Under the pieces are notes generated by a model. It made no database searches, had not been told where the DNA came from, and saw only the letters and a program-made list of their open reading frames with translations. The position numbers and the translations under genes were made by a program. From Sorex araneus (lineage: Eukaryota; Chordata; Mammalia; Eulipotyphla; Soricidae), in NCBI RefSeq assembly GCF_027595985.1, contig NC_073313.1:219730066-219794065 (forward strand): a DNA stretch of 64,000 nucleotides, given 5' to 3'. Within the stretch, counting starts at the first letter, position 1. Each line of letters starts with the position of its first letter. Below, in pieces: positions 1 to 10,003 of the stretch.

Positions 1-1168
1 TTGTCCTCACAAGGACAAAGATTACAGAATTTATGCTATAAACTGCATGTTCAAAGTAGGGTTTGAAAGCTCAGAGAATTTAGAGCTTTTGGTCTTAACT
101 AAATCCATCTGTGTAAATTAATATAAAAGAAAACTCAATAGTCCTTACATCAAAGAAAGTTCTTTATTTCAATGATAACCAAAAAGGAATTAAACTACAT
201 GTTAATAAAAATATCTAATTGATGAAAATTGGGAAAAAGTCTCAAAAAATTAGAAATGCAAAGGAAATACCCTTATCAATTTATACATCAAAACTTTAGG
301 AATGATTTTTAAAATTTCATTACAAAAACACTCACATAAAATTAACCCCTATTATCTGTATTATCACTAATTATCACTTGATTACATTTTACATCATTTA
401 GTCTAGCAAAAAAAGAAAACACATTGAAGATCAAAACACCATACATATGCTTGTTTAATCTCAAAATGTTATCTGCATAATTAAGAACTCCCATTTTATA
501 AACATAGAGATGGGTATTAGAACATTGTATGACTAAAATCTGATCATAAACAACCTTGCCACTGTATATCTCACAGTGATTCAATTAAAAAAAAAGTTTT
601 AATCAGATAAACATAAACTGACGAAGATATTCTTTGCAGTTCTCTTAGACTGACTAAGCTTTAGGAAGGCCAGAATCCTGGCCCCAAATTTCTCAGGCAT
701 TTTTATAGAAAACCATAAATTATAAATTCTTCCTTCTTCATCTTTTAGATATCATTCCTTTGTAGACTAGACAACATTTGGTCTATATTAAGAAAGTTGT
801 TTAACTGGCTGAGGGAGGAACTTGCAGGTTGTTTTCTTAATTTGAATGAGGAGCCAAGTCCAGTCCTTGTTTTTTTTCACAGGGTCTTGAGACGTAAAGA
901 CCTTTTGCAAGATTTATAAACCAGGAAAAACATTTTCAAGGATCTGAAAGTCATCCTTTTGCATTATAATAATCAAATCCTTAGAAGGATAGAAACCAAT
1001 CTTTTTTTTTTTGTTGAATACCAATTAACATAATCACAGAGCAAAAACAACTTTGCTAACTCAGAAAATAATTGGGTGGGTTCAATATTTACAATTGATT
1101 ATTTTCCATCAATACTTTAATATTTTCCCACTAGCTTGCCTCAATCAGTGCCTAAAAGTCCTCCTGCA
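1..1168. other. AT-rich non-coding sequence
   Basis: No gene and no recognised repeat copy. Short ORFs here lack family motifs and codon structure. The sequence is AT-rich with homopolymer runs, as expected for neutral intergenic or intronic mammalian DNA. Confidence 0.5.
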
Positions 1169-1255
1169 GGGCCAGAGAGATAGTACAGGCATTTTATTTC
1201 TGGCACCATATGGTCCTCTGAACACAGCCAGGAACATCCCTGAAAATCTCCCAAA
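1169..1255 (+). mobile_element. SOR-A type SINE, old fragment
   Basis: The head 'gggccagagagatagtacag' is followed, after a deletion, by 'ggcaccatatggtcctctga', the body motif of the A-tailed shrew SINE. The copy is diverged and internally deleted. Confidence 0.55.
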
Positions 1256-2036
1256 CACACACTTGTGTGGTGGAGCAAGTAGTCAGATAATATAGTAGAC
1301 ATCAAATAAATTGGTTCATGAAAAAAAATTAATAGCAACATATGTATCTCAGATGCGTATCTATGTGTGTGTATGTATGTGTGTGAGAAAAAATCCAGTA
1401 AGACTCAATAACTCACCCATGATGGTTTCAGACATCATCTTAAACAAATTCAAGCAAGACAAAGGACTTTCAGAGTGGGTATGAGTAAAGGAGGTTAGTT
1501 ATGGGAGATTATTAATTTAATATAAATTTAAAATATATAATCTGAAAAATTTGGTGTAAAAACTAAATACAATAAAAAAGTATGACTGTGATACAGACTG
1601 AAATCCTGCTTTCTTCACTGATAACAATGAAATTATGTCTTCCTAAAGGAGTGAGGAAAATGCCTAGAGACAGACAAGACAGACAGACAGAGATCTTCCA
1701 TTGCACATGCAAATAATTTTTCACAAGAGTACTATCTATCCTTCTCTGAAATAAACATTTCGTCGGAAAAATGTATTGGAGGTGTAGCAGACTTTTTTTT
1801 CCCTATGATAATGAAATCCTAAACAATCCTCATCATTGTTCCAAAACTAAAATCTCCCCTCAAAAGGAAAATCAAATATATTTTCTCTTTCTGACAACTG
1901 TGTTACGATAGTAGATTGTCAGATTACTACTAGTGAAAGCAAGGTTCATGTGCTATCTTATTTCTAGGAAAGGTCATTAAACTCATCTAATATTTCATCC
2001 TGCATTTAAAACTACAAGAGCCAGACAAAGTATAAT

Positions 2037-2176
2037 GGGGAAGGCATCCTCACATACAGCCAGCCCTGATTCTATCCCTGGCGCCACATTTTATTCCTTA
2101 AGCACTGCCAGGAGTGATTCCTGAGCACAGAACCAGGATTAAACTCTGACACAGTCAGATATGGCCCCCAAATAAA
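2037..2176 (+). mobile_element. SOR-A type SINE, old copy
   Basis: The body motifs 'gcactgccaggagtgattcc' and 'tgagcacagaaccagg' are clear. The tRNA-like head is decayed. The 3' end runs straight into an AT-rich microsatellite, which probably grew out of the SINE tail. Confidence 0.65.
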
Positions 2177-2333
2177 CACACACATAAATATATATACACA
2201 TAAATATATATACATATACATACATGTAAGTGTATATACACATATGTGTATATATACATATATGTATGTATATACATATATGTATATACATACATATATG
2301 TATATACATATATATTTACATGTATATATATGA
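2177..2333. repeat. AT/CA alternating microsatellite with palindromic units
   Basis: Alternating purine-pyrimidine repeats built from ACATA and TATGTA units, for example 'tatacatatatgtatata'. The block is largely self-complementary. Its translations on either strand (Tyr/Ile/Val-rich) are artefacts. Confidence 0.85.
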
Positions 2334-2439
2334 TACAAAAGTAATTTCTTGATTTATGATCATCATTAACCAATTAGAAAGTAGTCACATTATATAATAG
2401 AAAAATATATCTTGTCAAAAATGACCACAGACATTGTGT

Positions 2440-3100
2440 AAACTCTGGGCAGCTTGGGAAAGCCCTGCATGGTCCTCTCTCGCCACCTGCATTCAGTGAA
2501 CTTGGGCCACTCGCCCACCCAGGAAGGCCAATGTCATGGGTGGACAAAGGAAGAAATGAGGCCGCCAGGCTTGTTGATGATCAGTTGCCATTTATTCCAT
2601 TCTCCCCACACTCCTGTTCCAGTCTCACTAAGCTCCCCATTCTAGTCTCACACTGCCCCTCATTCCCATCTGTTCCTGTCTCTCCCACTCATCTCTCTGC
2701 GCTCCCTCTCACAGCCGTGTCTCTCATCTCTCCATGCACCTGCTCCTGCCTTCTTCCCCTACATTCTTCTCCCTCTGTTCCCCTTGCTAGTCTCTTCATG
2801 CTCCATCTTGCTACCCTTTCTCTCTCTTATCTCTCACCAACTCCCAGCATTGTGGTAGCCGAATCAACATATCAAAAGCCCTTCAGATCAGATCAGACTG
2901 TAGGGAGAGAAATGCCACCTAAGGTGTTTCTCCTCTCCTTAGTCCAATAACTTAACATTTTAATTAATATCTTAATTCTACTTCTTAATAGTTGCTACTT
3001 TGTATGGACAGAGTAAGAAATACATTGAGCTTATAGGGTGGCTCTCCTGGGGACATCTCGCCACAGACTCAGACTACAGTGTTCAGTCTGGATTAATCTT
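2440..3100. other. Pyrimidine-rich segment, possibly a decayed LTR in reverse
   Basis: C+T-rich on the plus strand with a sharp change from the AT-rich flanks. Read on the minus strand it has an AATAAA-type signal near 2592-2598 and a 'ctataag' motif near 3035. That would suit an old LTR, but I see no TG...CA ends or TSD, so it remains a suggestion. No coding family is recognisable. Confidence 0.25.
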
Positions 3101-3860
3101 TTCTAATCCTAGCAGGGTACAAATCTAGTTATTACTTTTTCGATCATGACAGAATTTTTCCATGACCATGCTCTTAACTTATAGTTAAGTATTATGGTGC
3201 TTTGGCCTGGCCCATTTTGATGCCAGGGTAGCTCACTGCTTGCCCTAGGTCCATCCAGTTCCTCATCGAGACCCTGCTTTAAGGGGTCCTAGGAAGTAAG
3301 GGCAACTGAGGCTTAAGTTGAGAGAACAGATGCCCAGGAGTGAATATTATTCAGAGTCAATTAACTCTCAAGTTACAAAAGCATAGCATTCACTCTCTTC
3401 CTGTGTCTTTACAAAAAAAGACTTTGCTCTGAATTAACTATGCAAAGGACTTAAGGAGAAGAGAAAAACAATATTTACAAGTTAACAGAGCACAAAGAAA
3501 GAGGTTACAAATAAACACAGGAGAATGGGAGCACTGTGATGGAAGTAATCCAATAAACCTAAATTCCCTGTGGCAAAGCAGAAAGACAAACCAATGTTAT
3601 CATATAAGACATTAATAATTTTTCAAACTGCAAAATACATCACCATATTTTCAATAAATTTATTTGCCTTTAATTACAACCAGATGATGATTTGACTTTT
3701 ATTAACTTTCTCTGTATCTATTCCACCATGATTTATTCATCCTTATTCTAAATCTCAGTTCTCTTACCAGGACCCCAGTTTCATTCTGGATGGGTAATAT
3801 ATACTAATTTTCCCAGTGTTGAAATGGGAAATTTGTTGAATTTTTCAGTTAGAAATCAAT

Positions 3861-4108
3861 TGGACTGGGGCGATAGCACAGCATGTAGGGAGTTTGCCTT
3901 GCACACGGCCAACCCAGGTTCGATTCCTCCATCCTTGAGAGCCCAGCAAGCTACCAAGAGTATCCTGCCTGCACAGCAGAGCCTGGCAAGCTACCCGTGG
4001 TATATTTGATATGCCAAAAACAGTAACAACAAGTCTCACAATGGAGACGTTACTGGTGCCTGCTCGAGTAAATTGATGAAAAATGGGATGACAGTGCTAC
4101 AGTGCTAC
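3861..4108 (+). mobile_element. SOR-R SINE (tRNA head, RTE body and tail)
   Basis: A good complete copy. Residues 1-70 are the tRNA-like head (A box near 'tagcacagcatgtaggg', B box 'ggttcgattcc'). The middle block is homologous to the RTE leader at 51905-52025: 'gcagagcctggcaagctacc' and 'gatatgccaaaaacagtaac'. The end 'ggagacgttactggtgcc' plus 'aaatgggatgacagtgctac' matches the RTE 3' end, then (agtgctac)n. The element is flanked by a perfect 10-bp TSD, agaaatcaat, at 3851-3860 and 4109-4118, so it is one retroposition event. Confidence 0.93.
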
Positions 4109-4409
4109 AGAAATCAATCAATAAATCTACTTTTGATAATGCTAGTATTCTTCAGGGCATATGCTTAACAAAATCTGTTTGGTAGATTTTTTATTGCTAA
4201 ATGTTTTCTTCATGAAACTTAAGAGGTGCTAGATGAACATGAGATAGAACCAGGACTGAACTTGGCCCCTCATTCTAACAAGAAGATAAACTGCAAGTTA
4301 CTCAGCCAGTTAAACCACTTTCCTAACATAAACCTAACATTGTCTAGTCTACAGATTCTTCAGAGCAAGCTAAGCAGGCCTATAACTATAAATCTGCCTG
4401 GTATTGTTC

Positions 4410-4411
4410 AT

Positions 4412-4448
<37 letters not shown>

Positions 4449-4576
4449 GAGCATGACAAAGCCTTTCTTGATTGAATTTCAGTCATACAGTATTCTAATA
4501 CCCATCCCTTCACCGGTGTACATTTCACAGCACCAGTGTCCCCAGGTTCCCTTTCATCACCTCCCACCCCCCAACC
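4410..4576 (-). mobile_element. L1 3'-end fragment, 5'-truncated, with TSD
   Basis: On the minus strand this is the shrew L1 3' UTR end ('gtgaagggatgggtat' when reverse-complemented) followed by an A-rich tail that has become a (TTTA)n microsatellite on the plus strand (4410-4446). A perfect 13-bp TSD, cctggtattgttc, lies at 4397-4409 and 4577-4589. Confidence 0.85.
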
Positions 4577-4589
4577 CCTGGTATTGTTC

Positions 4590-6284
4590 CCTTTACCATG
4601 TGTAGCCTTTACAAGTGCTATTCTCTAATTGCCTAGGAGGCTCTTATTCAATCATTTTCAGCTTCTTAAATCTTTTTATTGTTGAAATTTCACTTTGAAT
4701 ATTAACTCAGAGTGTTTTGGACTTCATCAGTGAATTTCCCCTCTTCCTCTCCTCCAGAGAAGCTTACAGTGCTCTTATAAGCACCCCTCATCCCCCGAGT
4801 TTATCTTTAACCTTTCCTTTGTGCTTTATCTCTCATTCTGTCAGCTACTAAATTCCCCTAGTCAGGCTTTGTTATTTATAACGTCAAACCTTCTGGTGAC
4901 TCTGGACTTTGTATCTGTAGTGAATTACTTGCTTTCTCTCTTTTTCCTGTAGCCTTTTCATATTTTACTCTAAAGCATCGTTCTTTGGTTAAACACAGAA
5001 AGATTGTTAATGTTATGCTCCTAATATTTGGGAGTTAATTGACTATAAAATATCTCTACTCCTGGGCATTCATCATAATTACTTGACTGTCTTCAGTCAC
5101 TGTAGGAAAAACTAAACCAACCTGAGGACCTCGTCTGGGATTTATGGTAAAAGCCCAGTCAGCTTTTAACCTCTGTCCCTGGAGTGCAGAGAACTACATT
5201 TTGGAATCTATATTTCTTACTGTGTCTATCCAGTTAACTGCAAATATAATAAGTAAACTTAATTGTTTAATATAGGCTAGCAGTAAGGGAAAGAGAAAAA
5301 CAATATAGACGCTTATTGCCTCTGAGCAAATTTCTCAGTATAGTCTCAGACAGAGTGTCTCTTTGAGTTAATCTTCCCCAAAATAATTACCTCCATTGAA
5401 ATACTTCAATCACACCTACATGCAGTCCTACACCTCACACTGCCTCTGATATTTTCTAAGAATGCTATTCAATTCTGAATTAAATATCCATTGACCATCA
5501 GTTGTTGTGGTCCCCATTTTTTTGTTCCTCCAGGGAGGTGACTCTCAGCCACCTAACGCATCCTACACAAAGGCCCCCTGACACTCACTTTTCTTCACGT
5601 CTGGTATCCCTAGGTGGATGCCTCAGAATTCACATCTGGCATCCCTGAGTATGCACCTCAGAATTCACTTCTGGCATTCCTGGATGTGTGCCTCAAAATT
5701 CACATCTCACCATCAAAGTAATTTCCTCAAGAACTCTATGAATTCCCCTTTCAAACCAGATGTCTCTTTGAGCCATGATGACACTGTAAGCATTATCTTG
5801 GTAATTATGAACACATGAAATGGTAGATTTGTGTAATGACTGATTAGTCTTGATATATTTCATTAAAATAAGTTTCTTGGGGGCAGAGTCAGTGATGTTC
5901 AGCATTGCGTTTCCAGGAATTAGTGCCAAAAAATACAGTGCCCAAAAGCACTGCTCAATTGATGAAGTAATTACGGTCCTCAATCTGGTTTAGTCTTCTG
6001 TCACCTAGTAGCTATCTGACCTACATGTCTGGATTTTTGACTCATATTCAACTCCTTATTAGGTGAAAATAGGCTTCAGATATCCAGACAGGTCATATTA
6101 CTTTGACAGGTCGATTATTTCCAGATAAGGGTGCTTTGACCAGGCAGACTTCAGAGAAGCATTTACAGCTTCCATAACTAGAAAAATGAGACGTCTCATA
6201 GAAAAATGACATGCTGGGTTATCTCTAGAAGTAACTTTTCATCTAAAGTGTGCAATTAGAGAGAGAGAGAGAAAGAGAGAGAGA
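4590..6284. other. Non-coding sequence, mostly unique
   Basis: No gene or clear transposon apart from the 35-bp minisatellite at 5581-5717. A (GA)n run at 6262-6285 precedes the next L1 end. Confidence 0.4.
5581..5717. repeat. Short minisatellite, ~35-bp unit, about 3-4 copies
   Basis: Direct repeats of a ~35-bp unit built on 'aattcacatctggcatccct' followed by a 'gcctcag'-type end. Units start near 5581, 5626, 5661 and 5696 and differ from each other by several bases. Confidence 0.8.
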
Positions 6285-6285
6285 G

Positions 6286-6475
6286 GAAAATTGCCTGCCA
6301 CAGAGGCAAACAGTGGGGGGATTGAGGTGGGGTAGGTAGGGTGGGAGGGAGACTGAGGACATTGGTGAATCGGAAATGTACACTGGTGAAGGGATGGGTA
6401 TTGGAACATTGTATAATGAAACCTAATCATGAGAAACCTTGTTACTGTGTATCTTTGATCCAATTAAAAAAATTA
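6286..6475 (+). mobile_element. L1 3'-end fragment
   Basis: Shows the landmarks shared by all L1 tails in this window: a 'tgcctgccacagaggca' start, a G-rich tract, 'cactggtgaagggatgggta', 'ttggaacattgtata', then an A-rich tail. No ORF2 sequence is retained. Confidence 0.8.
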
Positions 6476-6694
6476 ATTTATGAAATCACAGGACATCAGG
6501 TCTGTTAGTCATTTGACTCCCCCTGCTCTTCATTCTTGAAGCTCCAGACCCTTCCCTATCCTACTCCTTAACCTGGGGTGCAAACCTTCATATTCACCCC
6601 ATTAACTATATAGTAATTATATCCAGGTAGTGTGTCCTTACCTACATAACTGAATTTTTTTCTTTTACTGATCTGTCTGAGGCTCACTTGATTG

Positions 6695-6795
6695 TTTGAT
6701 GAACCAAGTAGCAGAGAATGTGGCTTAGTGTTAGAGTACATGCCTTACATGTTTAAGACCTGGGTTCCATCTCTAACACCATACACATACCAAGT
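6695..6795 (+). mobile_element. tRNA-derived SINE-like fragment (old, unassigned)
   Basis: 'gcttagtgttagagtacatg' and 'gacctgggttccatctctaa' resemble A-box and B-box regions of an older tRNA-derived SINE, distinct from the SOR heads. Only the head is recognisable. Confidence 0.45.
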
Positions 6796-6799
6796 AAGT

Positions 6800-8428
6800 A
6801 AATGTCAATATTATTACTTTATTTTTAAACCATACTTAAGTTTTCTGTCTCTCCATAAAGTTTTAAATGCCTGTGGATTTATGAAAAATTCTGTTCCTGA
6901 ATTCAGGATACAGTCTACTGGTCATAAAAGTCCACCCCCACTGCTTTCTTAGATAGTCTACTCCCAGAGAGTGTTTATATTGATTGAAACTATGACTGTG
7001 AAAAGAAAGATTATGAGACAATCCTGAGAAGGGCACACTCGTCAAAGAGAAAGTTTGCTTTCAATTCCTTAGCTATCCTGCAAGTTTTAGCTGAATCGGA
7101 AGGGAAAAAGTTAGGAATTCTGATTCTACCAGCTTCCACGATTTAGATCCTTTCTGCCTTTTTCTCTTAGAATGTCTAGAGCGCTGCTTCCTGAACCCTA
7201 CTCTGACTATGTGGTTAAAGGGTCCAGGGAATAGCCTTTCTATCTCCAGTACACCTTCCATTTCAATAGCACCTAAACTGATAAAGAAGAACATAAGATC
7301 AAAGGAAGAAAAATGGAGATGCGAAAGATAAGTGGCTTCAGCAAAAGAAATCAATCTCCAGTCACAGAGATTAAGTTTCTTCTGAAGCTAGAGACTTAAA
7401 TTTCCTGACTGGCGGAGTCTCTAGGAGTACTGATTGTCTCCCTCCAGCCCCCTTTCTTTTTAAGATTCCTCAATGTGGAACAGTTTGTAAAATATTTCCA
7501 ACTAAAAATATATTTATTTTGATGTCACAGCATTAAAACACTACAAATATTTCAAGTCCAAAGAAGAGTTTTCAAACAGAAAAATCTTAGCAAAGTAGTC
7601 CTAAAAAAGAAGGAAAGAAAGAAGAAGAGAAAGACAGAGAGAAAAGCAGGCAGGCAGTCAAGAGGACAAGAAAATTTTAAAACTGAAAATGATGCACTAT
7701 AATTTAATACTGGGAAAAGCTAACTTTTTTAGCTACAAATAAGATCAGGTTACTAGAGAGATAGTACAGGACTTTCTTGAAGCTGGCTGATCAAGGCACT
7801 ACATGGTCCCCAGAACATAGAGCTCACAGTCGCGTTGGAAGCACCAATGGGTTATTGGCCAAAAATAAGTGGGAAAGAGATCAGGTAGTAGATATTCTTC
7901 CCATAACAATTCCCATGAGAAGTTTCAGCAAGCTGGAAGCAAACTCAGATTGTCAAGTACACAGCTAGCAAGTATGAGGTCATGACTTTGATCCCCCACA
8001 CCCACATTGCTTCCTGGGACTCCTATTCCTACTTGTTTTTTTAAAAAATACAATCAACACCAAAAAAATTGTAGAATTGAGATCAAGAAACTCCAGGATG
8101 CTTGACAGTAAATTTTAGCAAGAGATAAAAGTCTACAACCCACCAGAAATATTTAGAGGAACAGCTATACTCTGAAACCTATAAAGGCCAGAGTCTTTTT
8201 CCTTGATAGCTCCAGCAATGTCCTATACCTAAGCCAAGAGAGCTGAAGAAAACCAAAAACAATAACAACAAAAAAATAACAACAGTAAAACCAACTTTTC
8301 AAAAAGTGAGGGGTGTTTGAAGCTGTCCACATCCAAATTCAGGATGAGTAATTTCTCCTCTAGATATAACCCATTGGAGTTTCCCATGCTCCACTTTAGG
8401 ACATGGCTCTTCTTTGCTTTGGGTCTGT
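6800..8428. other. Non-coding sequence with one doubtful SINE trace
   Basis: Nothing codes. A possible old SINE trace lies near 7750-7830 ('tagagagatagtacagg' followed by 'ggcactacatggtcccc') but is too decayed to annotate firmly. The remainder is unassigned. Confidence 0.35.
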
Positions 8429-8495
8429 TTGTCTCTCTCTCTCTCTGTGTGTCTCTGTCTCTGTCCCTGTGTCTCTGTCTGTCCCTTCTCCTCTC

Positions 8496-8535
<40 letters not shown>

Positions 8536-8565
8536 CCTGTGTCTCTGTTTGTCCCTTCTCCTCTC

Positions 8566-8616
<51 letters not shown>
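8429..8616. repeat. (TC)n / (GA)n microsatellite with a repeated interruption
   Basis: Long TC tract with two similar interruptions containing 'ctgtccctgtgtctctgt' and 'cccttctcctctcc', showing local duplication inside the array. The long Ser/Leu or Arg/Glu ORFs here are repeat artefacts. Confidence 0.95.
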
Positions 8617-8617
<1 letters not shown>

Positions 8618-8639
8618 CTCTGTCTCTCCTGAGCAAAAT

Positions 8640-9429
8640 TCTTTTACTTAATTATCTGGCTACTGCAGAGGTTCTTTTCTGCAACATAAGAATAAGAACC
8701 AGGAACCCAGTGGAAATTGAGACTGACTCTTTAATTAGCCCTGACCTCCCTGTGACTAAACATTATTAAGTTTGAGAAAAAGTAAAGATGTGGCTTATTT
8801 GAAAAAGAGAAAACAAGGTCTAACAAATCGCCATTGTTCAGGGAAGAAGGAAATTGGAAAAAGGGTGGGAGAGTAAAGATAGGAAGGAGAGAGAAAAGGG
8901 AGAGAAGGAAAGAAAGAGTCAAGAAGGAATAAAATAATTTAAGGTCGCAATCTGAAATTTGTCATTAAAATTGAAAAAAAATTGCATTTTTCAAGTAAAC
9001 ATAAAAAATCTTAAAGTATTGTTTTTAAATTGTTAAAATCTGTTTGCTAGTTTTATGCTCAATATGTTTTAGTGAAACAGCGCAAAGGAATAGAAAAGGT
9101 GCCTATTCAGCCAGAGGGGAATAGATTCACTTTGCTTTTTTTCAGTAAACAGTGACAGTGTGATTCTGTTGAGCAAACTGAGGTAATAATGAGCAGTTTT
9201 ACTTAGACTCTATGCTCTTTTGAAGGAAAACCAAACCACCAATATTACTTTTAAGTCATCGTGAAAATTATACAAAATGAAGCAATAGGACATAGCGGTT
9301 TCCTGTGCTTTTAATTTTTTCCATATTTCTAAAGGTTTTGACATGCACTTACTTGCTTGTTTTGGCACTGAACATGAGGATGTTATATTTCATGAGGAAC
9401 ATTAAGAAAACTAGAATTGATTATTTAAT
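8640..9429. other. Non-coding AT-rich sequence
   Basis: No recognised repeat or gene. Purine-rich patches near 8860-8930 are low complexity. Confidence 0.4.
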
Positions 9430-9441
9430 ATTTTAAAACTT

Positions 9442-9981
9442 CGGGGAAGACAGCCAGGCATGTAGACAAGAGACTCTCTGCCCTTTGGAGGCCCCTCGGA
9501 GGGGACGGGCTCCATCTTCCCTCCCCACCCCAAGCAGAGCTCCTGGTGGCTGAACACCACCGGAACCTAGCTACAGCTATGCTCAAGGCCCCTCTCCACA
9601 CGTTCGGACAGGCCTCACGCATGAAGAAACCGGCAGAAGAACCCAGGTGTGTATAATCCCATCAACAGCCAACATCCAGAGACTTAAAAGCAAGCTCCCA
9701 GAAGCGCTTGTAGCCTACTTCTCCCTCTGGGAGAAACTGGCAAGCTTCTGAGAGTTTCCTGCCCACATGGGACAGCCTTGCAAGCTTCCCATGGTGTATT
9801 CATATGCTAAATCCAGTAACAAGCTGGATCTCATTCCCCTGACCCTGAAAGAGCCTCCAGTGTGACATCTCCTTGGGAGAAACAAGTCGAGAGAGACTTA
9901 TAAGATCTCAGGGAAAGGACTAAAGGAGAGGTTCCTGAGCCCGCTCGAGAAATTGATGATTAACGGGATTCGTGATTTGTG
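9442..9981 (+). mobile_element. RTE-derived non-autonomous element, 540 bp, with TSD
   Basis: Bounded by a perfect 12-bp TSD, attttaaaactt, at 9430-9441 and 9982-9993, so these are the true ends. The 5' part (9442-9640) resembles the RTE leader regions at 52330-52437 and 53320-53515 ('cctcacgcatga'). The middle matches the RTE leader at 51750-52025: 'gcaagcttcccatggtgtat', 'tcattcccctgaccctgaaa', 'aagatctcaggg'. The end 'cctgagcccgctcgagaaat' plus 'aacgggatt' matches the RTE 3' end. There is no tRNA head and no coding region. It is best read as an internal-deletion derivative of the LINE moved by the LINE's enzymes. Confidence 0.85.
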
Positions 9982-10003
9982 ATTTTAAAACTTTAAGAAA
10001 TAA

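Noticed and set aside
5581..5717. A CRISPR-like array
   Set aside because: The repeats are directly adjacent and imperfect with no unique spacers, and the context is mammalian.
8229..8769. Long Ser/Leu-rich and Arg/Glu-rich ORFs up to 150 residues
   Set aside because: They translate the TC/GA microsatellite; low complexity in all frames and no protein family.
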